The position numbers and the translations under genes were made by a program. This document shows, piece by piece, positions 9,484 to 18,406 of a DNA stretch of 64,000 nucleotides; within the stretch, counting starts at the first letter, position 1; every line of letters begins with the position of its first letter. Origin of the DNA: an uncultured Collinsella sp. (GTDB taxonomy: Bacteria; Actinomycetota; Coriobacteriia; Coriobacteriales; Coriobacteriaceae); assembly GCA_958353395.1 (NCBI GenBank), contig CATWSG010000008.1, forward strand, positions 1-64,000, written 5' to 3'. Below the pieces are notes generated by a model. It worked only from the letters and a program-made list of their open reading frames with translations, made no database searches and was not told where the DNA came from.

Positions 9484-10335
9484 TTACACGCGGCGGGGCT
9501 TTTGGTTGATGCGGTAGAGCTCGGCGAGACCCCGCAGCGTCAGCGCGTCGTCTACCGTCAGGCTATGGCCAACCAACGCCGCGAGCGCCTCGGCATCATC
9601 GCCGGTGATGATGATGGGCACGCTGCCCTCGCCCGCCGCCTTGGTCGAGCGCATCTCGGCAAGCACCATATCGAGCATGCCGTCGATGCGGGCCACCTCG
9701 CCCAGAACCACGCCCGAGCGCATGGCCTCGCGCGTGTTGCGACCGATGACGTGCGTTGGCGCCGAAGGCTCGACCTGAGGCAAACGCGCCGCAGCAGCCG
9801 AAAGCGAGCGGGCGCCAAGCGCCAGACCCGGCGCGATGACGCCGCCCACAAAGGTACCGTGCGCGTCGATGACCTCGATATTGGTCGTCGTGCCCAGGTC
9901 GATCACGATGCACGGAGAGCCGTAGACGGCACGGGCCGCCACGGCGTCGGCGATGCGGTCGGGGCCGATCTCGGCCGGGTCGTCGTAGTGGACGGGCATG
10001 CCAGTCTTGAGGCCCGGCCCCACGGTGAGCACGCGCCCCGTGCAGGTACGGGAAAGCGCCGCCTTCCACGGGCGCTCGAGCGCCGGCACCACGCAGCTCA
10101 GCACAGCAGCCGCGGGCACAAGCGCGCCGGGCATGCCCGCATCGGCCGCCAGCGCGGCCATGACTTGAGCGAGACGCATACGCGCTTCGTCGGCCGTAAT
10201 GCTCGACGGCGTCGTGATCTCGCACGTCGCAAGCGGGCATTCCTGCGCCGCGGCCGAATCCTCGGCAAACAGACCAAAGCGAATGAACGTGTTGCCCACG
10301 TCGACCGTCAATATATATGCGCACCCATTATGCAT
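9484..10335 (-). CDS. coaX: Type III pantothenate kinase
   Basis: CoaX phosphorylates pantothenate in the first committed step of coenzyme A synthesis and, unlike CoaA, is not feedback inhibited. The 283-residue product is an ASKHA-fold protein: phosphate-1 strand L-T-V-D-V-G-N-T near the N-terminus, I-G-P-D-R-I-A-D-A in the middle, then V-I-D-L-G-T-T-T and G-G-V-I-A-P-G. The usual D-x-G-T-A-T is here D-L-G-T-T-T, a modest deviation. I chose the ATG at 10335 because AAAGGAG lies upstream. The frame opens 18 residues earlier. Confidence 0.9.
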   Translation of the reverse strand: MHNGCAYILTVDVGNTFIRFGLFAEDSAAAQECPLATCEITTPSSITADEARMRLAQVMAALAADAGMPGALVPAAAVLSCVVPALERPWKAALSRTCTGRVLTVGPGLKTGMPVHYDDPAEIGPDRIADAVAARAVYGSPCIVIDLGTTTNIEVIDAHGTFVGGVIAPGLALGARSLSAAAARLPQVEPSAPTHVIGRNTREAMRSGVVLGEVARIDGMLDMVLAEMRSTKAAGEGSVPIIITGDDAEALAALVGHSLTVDDALTLRGLAELYRINQKPRRV

Positions 10336-10527
10336 CGTCGGCGCTCCTTTCGTCTGCCCAGCAGTATATCGCCTACCTAAACCAGTCATCCCAAAATGAC
10401 TAGCTTGCGGCTATACTGGTGCGCGGTCGCGCGCGAGCTCACGCGGTGGCCCTTGGTAACCCGACTTCCCGCGCCGTATCCGTAGCGGCGCTCCCGGGGG
10501 AAGCGGATATACGCAAAGGAGTTCTAT

Positions 10528-12231
10528 ATGAGCAATCCCTCGAACCGTGCTTCGATGCGCGGGCAACTCACGCTGCGCGGCGTCGTCATCGGCGTCCTTG
10601 GCTGCGCGATCATCACGGCAAGCTCGGCCTACACCGCCCTCAAGATGGGCGCTCTCCCCTGGCCGATCGTCTTCGCTGCCGTCATCTCGCTGTTCTTCCT
10701 GAAGCTCATGGGCAATGCCAGCCTCAACGAGGCCAACGTCACCCACACCATCATGTCCGCGGGCGCCATGGTCGCCGGCGGCTTGGCGTTTACCATCCCG
10801 GGCGCCTGGATGCTGGGCTATGCCGACCAGATCAGCTGGCTTGACATGTTTATCGTGGCACTCGCCGGCACCATCCTGGGCCTGTTGGCCACGGCACTCA
10901 TCCACCGTCACTTTATCGTGGATGCCGCGCTTGAGTTCCCTACCGGCAACGCCGCAGCTCAGACCCTGCGCGCGACCGAGGCTGGCGGCAAAACCGGCAA
11001 GCAGCTCTTTGGCTCCATGGCCATCGCCGGCATCTATAGCGTGCTGCGCGACGCCCTGGGCGTGGTGCCCAGCATGCTATGCACGCTCAACATCCCCGGC
11101 GTGACCTTTGGCATCTACAACTCGCCCATGCTGCTCTCCGTCGGCTTCCTCGTGGGCTTCGCCCCCGTCGCCTTCTGGTTTGCCGGCGCGCTGCTGGGCA
11201 ACTTTGGCATCATCGTGGGCGGCACCGCTGCCGGTCTGTTCGACGTTGTGACTGCACAGGGCATCGTCAAGTCCCTGGGCATGGGCCTCATGATGGGCTT
11301 TGGCGTCGCCGTCGTCCTCAAGGACATCCTGCCACAGGTCGCCGGTATCGTCCGCGGTCTAGCCGCCGACAGCTCCACCGACACCGACGAGCAGTCGCTC
11401 ATCTCGGGCTCCCTTAAGCTCGACGCCGGCATCATCGGCCTGGGCGCTGCCGCCATCGCTGTGATCGTCGCCATCGCGCTCGACCTTGGTCCCGTCCCGG
11501 CCGTCATCGTGACGCTGTTCACCTTTGTCACCACCATCATGAGCGCACAGAGCTGCGGCCAGACGGGCATCGACCCCATGGAGATCTTTGGCCTCATCGT
11601 TATGCTCATCGTGGCTGCCTTTGCACAGATCGCCCAGGTCAAGCTGTTCTTTATCGCCGGCATCGTTGCCGTGGCGTGCGGCCTTGCGGGCGACGTCATG
11701 AACGACTTTAAGGCCGGCGCCGTGCTGGGCACCAACCCGCGTGCGCAGTGGATCGGCCAAGCCATTGGCGGCATCGTGGGCGCCCTGGTCGCCGCAGCCG
11801 TCATGGTCGCGCTCGTCACCGCCTATGGCCCGGACGCCTTTGGCCCCGACAAGAGCTTTGTTGCCGCGCAGGCAAGCGTCGTCGCCACCATGGTCTCGGG
11901 CATCCCGAGCGTGCCGTGGTTCGTTGGCGGCTTTATCGCCGGCATCGTCATGTACTGGCTCGGCATTCCGGCCATGATGATCGGCCTGGGTGTGTACCTG
12001 CCGTTCTACATGTCACTCACGGCATTCCTGGGCTCCTGCGTTAAGCTCGCCTACGACAAGTGGTCCGCCCACCGCGACGCCACCGCTGGTCTTTCTGACG
12101 AGGAGAGGGCTGCCAAGGACGCCGCCTTCCAAGAGCAGGGCCTGGTTGTCGCCAGCGGCCTGCTCGGCGGCGAGTCCATCGTCGGCGTTATCCTGGCGTT
12201 TGTCTCCGTGGGCTTGAGCCTGCTGGGCTAA
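10528..12231 (+). CDS. OPT family oligopeptide transporter
   Basis: A 567-residue integral membrane protein with about 14-16 helices. It opens with the OPT signature region: L-R-G-V-V-I-G, S-S-A-Y-T-A-L-K-M-G and P-I-V-F-A-A. Later it has L-E-F-P-T-G-N-A-A-A-Q-T-L, characteristic of the prokaryotic OPT branch that takes up peptides or metal chelates by proton symport. AAGGAG precedes the ATG. It is monocistronic: an 18-bp perfect palindrome (GTCGAGCAG/CTGCTCGAC, 12232-12249) sits directly after the stop, and a strong terminator follows at 12273. The substrate cannot be told from sequence. Confidence 0.9.
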   Translation: MSNPSNRASMRGQLTLRGVVIGVLGCAIITASSAYTALKMGALPWPIVFAAVISLFFLKLMGNASLNEANVTHTIMSAGAMVAGGLAFTIPGAWMLGYADQISWLDMFIVALAGTILGLLATALIHRHFIVDAALEFPTGNAAAQTLRATEAGGKTGKQLFGSMAIAGIYSVLRDALGVVPSMLCTLNIPGVTFGIYNSPMLLSVGFLVGFAPVAFWFAGALLGNFGIIVGGTAAGLFDVVTAQGIVKSLGMGLMMGFGVAVVLKDILPQVAGIVRGLAADSSTDTDEQSLISGSLKLDAGIIGLGAAAIAVIVAIALDLGPVPAVIVTLFTFVTTIMSAQSCGQTGIDPMEIFGLIVMLIVAAFAQIAQVKLFFIAGIVAVACGLAGDVMNDFKAGAVLGTNPRAQWIGQAIGGIVGALVAAAVMVALVTAYGPDAFGPDKSFVAAQASVVATMVSGIPSVPWFVGGFIAGIVMYWLGIPAMMIGLGVYLPFYMSLTAFLGSCVKLAYDKWSAHRDATAGLSDEERAAKDAAFQEQGLVVASGLLGGESIVGVILAFVSVGLSLLG

Positions 12232-12272
12232 GTCGAGCAGCTGCTCGACAGCAACCATATTGCCTACGGCTT

Positions 12273-12312
12273 GCCCGGTCGGCAGCTTTTGCGGCTGCTG
12301 ACCGGGCTTTTT
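12273..12312 (+). terminator. Terminator of the OPT transporter gene
   Basis: Perfect arms GCCCGGTCGGCAGC (12273-12286) and GCTGCTGACCGGGC (12294-12307), loop TTTTGCG, followed by TTTTTGAT. Confidence 0.93.
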
Positions 12313-12325
12313 GATATCGAAACAA

Positions 12326-12365
12326 AGAAAAGCCGGCGCGCTGCGTTTAACAGCGCGCCGGCCTT
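12326..12365 (-). terminator. Terminator of the surface protein gene
   Basis: Arms AAGCCGGCGCGCTG (12330-12343) and CAGCGCGCCGGCCTT (12351-12365) form a strong stem. On the minus strand it is followed by TTTTCTTTG. It lies 66 bp after the stop of the 1151-residue protein. Confidence 0.85.
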
Positions 12366-12431
12366 ATCGTTTGGCTAACGAGACGGTCCCGTTATGAATT
12401 GAAGTTCGTTGCAGAAACTACGCTCGAAACG

Positions 12432-15400
12432 CTACATCTGCTTGCGACGACGATCGCTCAGCGTCACACCAGCGGCCACGAGAGTGATACCGCCGATGAC
12501 GAACACCTCGCCCGCAAGAGCGGAGTCATCGCCAGTCTGGGCGAGCGCGGTCGACGTGGCCTTCTTCTTGGCGACAGGAGCCTTTGCAGCAGCCTGCGCA
12601 ACCTGATCCTTGGCCTGCGGCTCAGCCTTGGGATGACACTTGTCGTACTCGGCCTGCGCGGCAGCCAGGGCATCCTTGGCATCGCCAAGCTCAGCCAGCG
12701 CGGCGGCATAGGCGTCGTTGGCATCGGACAGCTTGGCATCGGCATCGCTCAGAGCAGCCTTGAGACCAGCGGCGGCATCGACGGCAGCCTTATAGCGAGC
12801 GTAGGCAGCGTTCAGCTTGACCAGCTTCTCGTTGCCCGTCGTGCCCGCGGCAAGGGATGCCTTGTGGTCGACAGCCTCAAGATCAGCCTTGAGCGCCTCG
12901 TCGCTGGCAAGCTCGGCCTTGGCCTTGACGATCTCGAAGTTCGCATCGACGACGGCTTCGTTGGCGGCCTCGAGCTGCTTCTGGGCATCGGCGACACCGG
13001 CGACGGCAGCGTCATAGGCGGCCTTGGCGTCGTCGACCGCCTTCTGGGCACCGGCGAAGCGCTCGAAGGCCTTGTTTGCGCCGGCCAGCTCGTCCTCGGC
13101 GGCCTTGGCCTTCGCCTGTGCGTCGGACAGGGTCTGCGTCTTGGCGGCAACTGCCTGCTTGGCGCCCGAAAGAGCGGTCGCGGCCTGGACATCTGCGGCC
13201 TGAGCCTTGTCAACGCCAGCCTGGGCAGTGTCGTCGGCCTTCTTGGCATCGTTAAGCGTGCCCTGCTTGTTCGCAAGATCCGTCTTGGCGGCATCGCACT
13301 TGGCGGCAAGGTCCTTGACCGAAGCCGTGGCGTTGTCATACGCCTCGCTGGCCTGGTCGGACTTTACCTTGGCAGCATCGCGGGCGCTGAGAGCCTTCGC
13401 CTTACGAGCAGCGGCGTCGGCTGCGTTCGTCTGGCAATCGGAGAGCTTGGAGTTAGCCTCGTCGAGTGCAGCCTGCGCGGCGGTCGCCTCGGACTTGGCG
13501 GCATCGAGGTTCTGCTTGAGGGACTCGATGTCGATTCCGCCGAGTGCGTCCTTCGCGGCGTCATATGCCGTCTTTGCGGCGGCGGTTCCGGACTTAGCCT
13601 TCTCGTACTCGCCCTTGGCGGTGTTCATGTTCGTGTCGGCCGCGGTATAGGCGTCGCGAGCGCTTTCCTGCTTATCCAACGCGTTAGAATAAGCCGTTCC
13701 AGCGGTCCCGAAGTTCTTCTGCGCATCTGCCAGCTTGTTCTGAAGCTGCTTCAGCTGCTCCTTCTGCTCCTGCGTGCCGCCTGCATTGTAGGCGGATTCG
13801 ATGTAGTCGTTGACGAGCTTCTTGAACTCGGAGACAGTGAAATCCTTCTGCCCCGTGCTCCCGCTATAGTCGAAAACGGTTACCTCGGAATCGGTATTCT
13901 TACCGCTACCGGTCGCGATGCCGATAGCCTTCGCGCCGGCATCGATGATGTTGAGATAGTGCCCGCACTCATGGTAGATGCTGTTGTAGTGCTGATAGAT
14001 ATAGTAGGAATCATATCGATGGCTACCGAGCGCGTCGCCATACTGCGCGACGTACTTATCGAATGCCTCTTTCTCCTGGGTATAGAGGCCGGTATATGGC
14101 CAGCCAAGCGTATCCTCGGTCTCGCCTCCGGTGTATGCCCCGCCGCCGCCTGCAAGGTTCTCACCTTGATCGAAATAGCAGTTCGAGTGCCCCCAGATGT
14201 TCGATGAATATGATGTATTGAGGGCGGCTGCCGCAGTCATGCGGAGGCTGACGCTAAGCTCAGACTGACCGTTCGCCTTGCGGAGGTTGTTCTGGGTATC
14301 GAGATAGGTCAGGGCGTTACGCATCTGCTCCAAGGAGAGCGGATTGGTGTCGCGAGACATGTCCTGATCGACGTAAGTATCATACCAGCTCTGTTTATCT
14401 GTCGTCCCCATGAGCATCGACGCGGCAGTGCTTGCATTCGACTTCTGCGTGGCTGTGAACTGGCTGCCGCCAATGATGTAGTTCAAGAAGCCGAACATAC
14501 CTTGGTTGATGACATTCTGGTCTACGGTCATGTGCGACTTGAGGTCGGCAATCTGCTGGTTGAGCTTCTCGACCTCGGCGTTTGCGGCGTCGTATGCATT
14601 GTGTGCGTCGGTTACTTCAGCACGAGCCTGATCGAACTCGTTGCTCTTCTGCTGGCGAATCTCGACGAGACGGTCGTACTCCGCCTTCTTGTCGGCCTCG
14701 GTCTGCTGGGCCTGCCCGTATGCCGACTTCGCGGCGTCACGCTTACTGGCCGCGTCCTTGTACTCCTTGTTTGCAGCATCGTATGCAGACTGGGCAGATG
14801 CCACGGCAGCGTTGGCGGCGTTGGCCTTCTCCTGCGCGGCGGTGGCGGTATTCTGGGCCGCCTGCAGGTTCGCCTGGGCGGTAGCGTCGGCATCCGTCGC
14901 GGCATTGAGCTCCGCCTGCGCGGTCTTGAGCTCACCAGCAGCAGCGTTCTTGGCGGCCTCAAGCGCACTCAGGTCAACACCCGTACCCGAGACGGCAGCA
15001 TCGAGCGCGGCCTGCGCCTGGTTGAACTTCTGCTGGGCGTTATCGCGCGCGGTGGTTGCGGCTGTGAGAGCAGCGGCAGTCTCCTGCTTCTTGGCCTGGG
15101 CAGTCGTCAAAGCTGCCTCGGTATTCTGCTTTTCCTGCTGGGCGCTGGCCTCGGCAGCCTTGGCCTGGTCCAGATTGGCCTGTGCAGTAGTAACGGCCTT
15201 ATTGGCGTCATCGAGCTTTGCCTGCGCGTCCTCGACGGCCTTCTTGGCGGCCTCGTACTCGTCCATACCCATGGCCTCGAGCTTGGCCTGGGCATCATCG
15301 AGGGCCTTCTTGGCCTCATCCTGCTTTGCCTTGGCGTCCTTGAGCGCCTGGGTCTTATCCTCGACACTCTTGTTGGCCTGTTCGAGCTGATCGTTCAGGT

Positions 15401-15887
15401 CGCCCAGCTTCTTCTGCTGCTGCTCGGTCTTTTCGACGGCTGCCTTAAGCTCGTCGATCTTCTCCTGGAGCGCGGCGACTTCTGCTGCGTTCTGCTCGAT
15501 TTCGTTGTCGCTCACAGCCTGCGAGGCCTGATTCTTTTGCTGCTGCGTCTGCTTTTGAGACTGGCCCGCCGCATCGGCGTTCTTCTGGGCGGCATCGTAG
15601 GCGGCCTGAGCGTCCTTGAGCTGCTTTGCCGACTCCTCGGCCAGCTGGGCAGCCGTCTTTACGACCGCTTGGTTACCGGCGGCAACGGTGTTCTCTACAG
15701 AACTACCCCCCCCCTGAACAGAATCGCCGTTATCGGTTGACGGTGCGGCGATTGCCGCCAGCGGCGACATGAGCGGCTGAGCGATGAGGCCCGCCGTCAA
15801 AACGGTTGCGACGGCGCGGTTAGCAACGCCCTTGACGTTGACAGTCTTGGCCCGAGGCTCAAAGTGTTGTGGACTGTAGTTTGCCAT
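12432..15887 (-). CDS. Sortase-anchored surface protein: coiled-coil repeats flanking a CAP domain, LAQTG signal
   Basis: A 1151-residue secreted protein. Residues 1-48 form a signal peptide (hydrophobic stretch ending P-L-A-A-I-A-A). Two long Ala/Lys/Glu/Gln coiled-coil regions (about 75-450 and 690-1100) flank a CAP/SCP-like domain at about 515-680, with G-H-S-N-C, Q-G-E-N-L-A, Y-H-E-C-G-H-Y and tyrosine-rich strands. The tail is L-A-Q-T-G (1115-1119), a hydrophobic segment and R-R-R-K-Q-M, a sorting signal of the LAXTG type used by class E sortases. The coiled coils resemble rod-like adhesin stalks, so the CAP domain may be held mid-rod. A G9 tract in the coding strand at residues 57-60 could switch the frame. 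No sortase is in the window. Confidence 0.85.
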   Translation of the reverse strand: MANYSPQHFEPRAKTVNVKGVANRAVATVLTAGLIAQPLMSPLAAIAAPSTDNGDSVQGGGSSVENTVAAGNQAVVKTAAQLAEESAKQLKDAQAAYDAAQKNADAAGQSQKQTQQQKNQASQAVSDNEIEQNAAEVAALQEKIDELKAAVEKTEQQQKKLGDLNDQLEQANKSVEDKTQALKDAKAKQDEAKKALDDAQAKLEAMGMDEYEAAKKAVEDAQAKLDDANKAVTTAQANLDQAKAAEASAQQEKQNTEAALTTAQAKKQETAAALTAATTARDNAQQKFNQAQAALDAAVSGTGVDLSALEAAKNAAAGELKTAQAELNAATDADATAQANLQAAQNTATAAQEKANAANAAVASAQSAYDAANKEYKDAASKRDAAKSAYGQAQQTEADKKAEYDRLVEIRQQKSNEFDQARAEVTDAHNAYDAANAEVEKLNQQIADLKSHMTVDQNVINQGMFGFLNYIIGGSQFTATQKSNASTAASMLMGTTDKQSWYDTYVDQDMSRDTNPLSLEQMRNALTYLDTQNNLRKANGQSELSVSLRMTAAAALNTSYSSNIWGHSNCYFDQGENLAGGGGAYTGGETEDTLGWPYTGLYTQEKEAFDKYVAQYGDALGSHRYDSYYIYQHYNSIYHECGHYLNIIDAGAKAIGIATGSGKNTDSEVTVFDYSGSTGQKDFTVSEFKKLVNDYIESAYNAGGTQEQKEQLKQLQNKLADAQKNFGTAGTAYSNALDKQESARDAYTAADTNMNTAKGEYEKAKSGTAAAKTAYDAAKDALGGIDIESLKQNLDAAKSEATAAQAALDEANSKLSDCQTNAADAAARKAKALSARDAAKVKSDQASEAYDNATASVKDLAAKCDAAKTDLANKQGTLNDAKKADDTAQAGVDKAQAADVQAATALSGAKQAVAAKTQTLSDAQAKAKAAEDELAGANKAFERFAGAQKAVDDAKAAYDAAVAGVADAQKQLEAANEAVVDANFEIVKAKAELASDEALKADLEAVDHKASLAAGTTGNEKLVKLNAAYARYKAAVDAAAGLKAALSDADAKLSDANDAYAAALAELGDAKDALAAAQAEYDKCHPKAEPQAKDQVAQAAAKAPVAKKKATSTALAQTGDDSALAGEVFVIGGITLVAAGVTLSDRRRKQM
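15706..15714 (-). repeat. Homopolymeric G9 (C9 on plus) tract inside coding sequence
   Basis: Nine consecutive C on the plus strand encode Gly-Gly-Gly just after the signal peptide of the surface protein. Slippage by one base would shift the frame and truncate the protein within its N-terminal region. Whether it varies is not visible here. Confidence 0.9.
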
Positions 15888-16194
15888 GGCTTTCTCCCTT
15901 TGACACGGATGTATCCATACGTATCAAACGGTAGCTGTCGATTTTTGAATTCTGTTGCGCAACATTGGCGACCAGCGTATTTTTTGAAATTCACGCTCTC
16001 GTGCTTCACAGTTTCGTCACATTTGAAGGAGCTGGTGCATCATATTCTCGCGGGATGGAATTGAGCCTGTGATTTGCATTTGCTCCCGCGTCATCCGCCC
16101 TATCGGATTCCGCATCCAACAGACACCCCGCCCGCCACGGTGTAGAGTTAGGACAACGGGCGCGTTGCGCGGACCGCGCTGGAACGAGGTGGAC
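15888..16194. promoter_or_regulatory. Divergent intergenic region; 12-bp palindrome upstream of the surface protein gene
   Basis: This 307-bp AT-richer gap separates the surface protein (minus) from the DUF389 gene (plus). It contains the perfect palindrome TGTTGCGCAACA at 15953-15964, 66 bp before the surface protein start, and a GATACGTATGGATACAT stretch nearer the start. Both promoters must lie here. I could not assign -35/-10 boxes with confidence and see no gene. Confidence 0.4.
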
Positions 16195-17334
16195 ATGGAA
16201 CTCGACAAACAACAGATCAAGCGACTGCGCGAACGCCATCACCGGCGCCACGGCATCCGCCCTGCCCATAGTGAGGCCATGGAGAACGCAAGCCGCTTCC
16301 TCAAGCGCGCATTCAACATTCGCGAGGGTCGCGCGCCCTACCACGTGATCCGCAAGCGTTTTGTAAACGGGGCGCGTCTGACTGGCTCTCACCTGTGTAT
16401 CCTCATCATCGCCATGCTCATCGCAAGCATCGGCCTCGATATCGATTCGGACATTGCCATCGTGGGCGCCATGCTCATCTGCCCGCTTATGGGCTCGGTC
16501 CTTGCCATGGCATACGGTATTGCAACGCTCGACCGCGAGATCACCGTCGAGGCCATTGCCAGCCTCGCACTGCAGATGGTCTTTTGCCTGGTCACGTCCA
16601 CGCTGTACTTTAAGCTCTCGCCCCTTGGCACCACCACGGCGGCCATCATCGACAATTCGACACCGACTGTGTGGGACCTTGCCGTCGCGCTCGCGGGCGG
16701 CTTTGCGGGCGGGCTCGGCAACTCGCGCGATCAGGAACCCGCCACGCTCATCGCCGGCGTGGCCGTGGCGACCGCGCTCATGCCGCCCCTGTGCGCGGCG
16801 GGCTACGGCATCGCCATCGCAAGCGGGTCACTGTTTCTCTCGGCGCTTTATGAGTTTGGCATCAACGTGGTCTTTATCGCACTGGCTACCGAAGCCGTGC
16901 TGCTTCTTTTGCGCGTGCCGCTCAAGCGTGATCTCAACGGCGACGGCATTGTGACCGCCGAGGAAAATGCCGAGGTCGACGAGCTGTCACGCAAGGTGCG
17001 CCGCCGCATCATCGTGGGCACGGTGATCTTTGCCATCCCCTGCATCGTTATGACCGCGGGGTCTATTGGCTCGGCGCAGGCCGGCGTGCAGGACGGCTAC
17101 GGCGTCACCGAGACCACGCGTGAGCTCGCCGCGGTGCTACCGGGCTTTAAGGATTACACCGTCGCCGTCGAGACCTCGGCTACTGAAGGCGAGGAGGAGG
17201 GCATCGTCGAGCGTGAGATTGTCGCCCATGTGACGACAGGCGAGGCGCTTGGGGCACACGACCGTCACGTCGCCCGCAAGCTCATCGACCTCAACGTGCC
17301 TGAACTCGACCGCGTGGAGTTTGATGTGGAGTAA
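16195..17334 (+). CDS. DUF389 membrane protein with an EF-hand-like loop
   Basis: A 379-residue protein starting at the ATG at 16195, which follows GAGGTGG. The frame is open upstream but without a ribosome site. The DUF389 domain is recognised by helices with A-I-V-G-A-M-L-I-C-P-L-M-G and V-A-V-A-T-A-L-M-P-P-L-C-A-A-G-Y-G. Between helices, at about residue 246, is D-L-N-G-D-G-I-V-T-A-E-E, which fits a canonical EF-hand calcium loop (acidic or oxygen ligands at 1, 3, 5, 12). The C-terminal 90 residues are soluble. DUF389 proteins (TIGR00341 and relatives) have no settled function. The EF-hand insertion suggests divalent-cation sensing, by inference. Confidence 0.85.
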   Translation: MELDKQQIKRLRERHHRRHGIRPAHSEAMENASRFLKRAFNIREGRAPYHVIRKRFVNGARLTGSHLCILIIAMLIASIGLDIDSDIAIVGAMLICPLMGSVLAMAYGIATLDREITVEAIASLALQMVFCLVTSTLYFKLSPLGTTTAAIIDNSTPTVWDLAVALAGGFAGGLGNSRDQEPATLIAGVAVATALMPPLCAAGYGIAIASGSLFLSALYEFGINVVFIALATEAVLLLLRVPLKRDLNGDGIVTAEENAEVDELSRKVRRRIIVGTVIFAIPCIVMTAGSIGSAQAGVQDGYGVTETTRELAAVLPGFKDYTVAVETSATEGEEEGIVEREIVAHVTTGEALGAHDRHVARKLIDLNVPELDRVEFDVE

Positions 17335-17411
17335 TGCGGAGCATGGAATGGCTCCCGCGCACAGGCGCAAGTCGCGGCGAGGCTCAGACGCGACGCAGGC
17401 ACAAGCAAAAA

Positions 17412-17446
17412 GCGGGACGTAGTTCACGTCCGCGCCCCGCTCGCTG
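17412..17446 (-). terminator. Probable terminator of the 149-residue gene
   Basis: GCGGGACGT (17412-17420) pairs with ACGTCC and CCCGC of 17426-17440, leaving a bulge. On the minus strand a T-run (CTTTTTGCTTG) follows. It lies 16 bp past the stop at 17462. Confidence 0.5.
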
Positions 17447-17461
17447 TTTTATTGCCGTGAA

Positions 17462-17911
17462 TCAGACGTCCGCATCGACATCGCCAAACTCCACCGTAAA
17501 CGCCGGATCGGTGCTCACAAGATAAAATCGGGTCACCTCAGTATTTCTAATTAGGTAAATCTGCCCCTGATTGCGTCGGCGCGATATATATGCAACGTGA
17601 ACCGTGCCGAACTCTTCGCCGTTTTCCTTCTTTAATACCAGGATATTGGGATCGTCCGTACGCTTAAACTGCCCGTCAACGCAGCTACCGTCTTTGTCGA
17701 CCAGTTGCCACCGATGGTTATCCTCTTCAAGAAAGGCCAGGGTTTCCAGACTCGTCTTGTCGTCCCGATAGTAACCGTCAATGGCAAACCCTTCGGAAGC
17801 GCATTCCTGCATATAGGACGTTTCTCGGCTTATAGCAAACAGCCCTGTAGCGCCCAGGAGCACAGCCAGGCAGACCACTGCAAGGGTTATCGAAATAGCA
17901 CGGCGACCCAT
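17462..17911 (-). CDS. Small membrane-anchored hypothetical protein
   Basis: A 149-residue protein with an N-terminal membrane anchor (about 5-27, A-V-V-C-L-A-V-L-L-G-A-T) and an extracytoplasmic beta-rich domain (Y-Y-R-D-D-K-T-S-L-E-T-L-A-F-L). I do not recognise the family. The overall plan, an uncleaved signal anchor plus a small soluble domain about 120 residues long, is common among uncharacterised Coriobacteriia envelope proteins. Codon use and GC are lower than in neighbouring genes. The region immediately upstream (18102-18310) carries a decayed gene fragment, so this is a low-constraint stretch of the window. Confidence 0.65.
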   Translation of the reverse strand: MGRRAISITLAVVCLAVLLGATGLFAISRETSYMQECASEGFAIDGYYRDDKTSLETLAFLEEDNHRWQLVDKDGSCVDGQFKRTDDPNILVLKKENGEEFGTVHVAYISRRRNQGQIYLIRNTEVTRFYLVSTDPAFTVEFGDVDADV

Positions 17912-18101
17912 GTTAGCCCAGCCGATAGTTGCTTAACGGAGCGCGAAACATACCTGGAACCTCCGATATCAGGGGGAAGGTCGCCAGCAGGCTGGCGACA
18001 ACTATATGTTTCTGACATCAAACCATATGGCTGCCACTCGCGGAGGGGGCATCGGCGAACGGCGTGTTTTCATACTCCATTGGTCAAACCTAAGCGCGGC
18101 C

Positions 18102-18310
18102 CTACAGCTCGTACTTGTACACACGGTAGATGTACTTCTCGGCTTCCATCTCGTAGGTGGCGATGGGCAGACCGTAGCGGTCGTCTCGTCGTTTGGCAGA
18201 TAGGTCACGCTGTGCCGGCCTGCATTGAGCGAAAAATCGCCCTGAGCCTGCAGCGGCTTGTCCCCAGAACCCGAGCCGACCCAAAAATCGGGCAGCCCAC
18301 GGAAGGCTGT
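18102..18310 (-). pseudogene. Frameshifted, 5'-truncated gene remnant
   Basis: Two consecutive minus-strand frames give protein-like sequence. One has P-D-F-W-V-G-S-G-S-G-D-K-P-L-Q-A-Q-G-D-F-like segments and S-V-T-Y-L-P-N-D-E. The other continues as R-Y-G-L-P-I-A-T-Y-E-M-E-A-E and ends Y-R-V-Y-K-Y-E-L before the stop. The switch is near 18190, inside GACGAGACGACCGC, consistent with a small indel. The 5' part is lost into the terminator of the neighbouring gene. The product family is not recognised. Confidence 0.5.
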
Positions 18311-18342
18311 AGCAAGGTCATTTGCGCAACATATGTCCAGCA

Positions 18343-18379
18343 AAAACGGGTGGTAGCCGCTACGGCCACCACCCGTTTG
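18343..18379 (-). terminator. Terminator of the dehydratase activase-like gene
   Basis: Arms AAAACGGGTGGTAGCCG and the matching CGGCCACCACCCGTTT form a strong hairpin 28 bp past the stop at 18407. On the minus strand it ends in CCCGTTTT. Confidence 0.85.
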
Positions 18380-18406
18380 TCTCATATCTAGCCCATAGCA
18401 GGCCAG

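Noticed and set aside
12399..14207. A 602-codon plus-strand frame through the surface protein gene
   Set aside because: It is a shadow of the alanine-rich coiled-coil coding region, Leu/Gly/Ser-rich with no ribosome site or domain.
15888..16194. A definite promoter for the surface protein
   Set aside because: AT-rich hexamers exist, but no -35/-10 pair with correct spacing was convincing.
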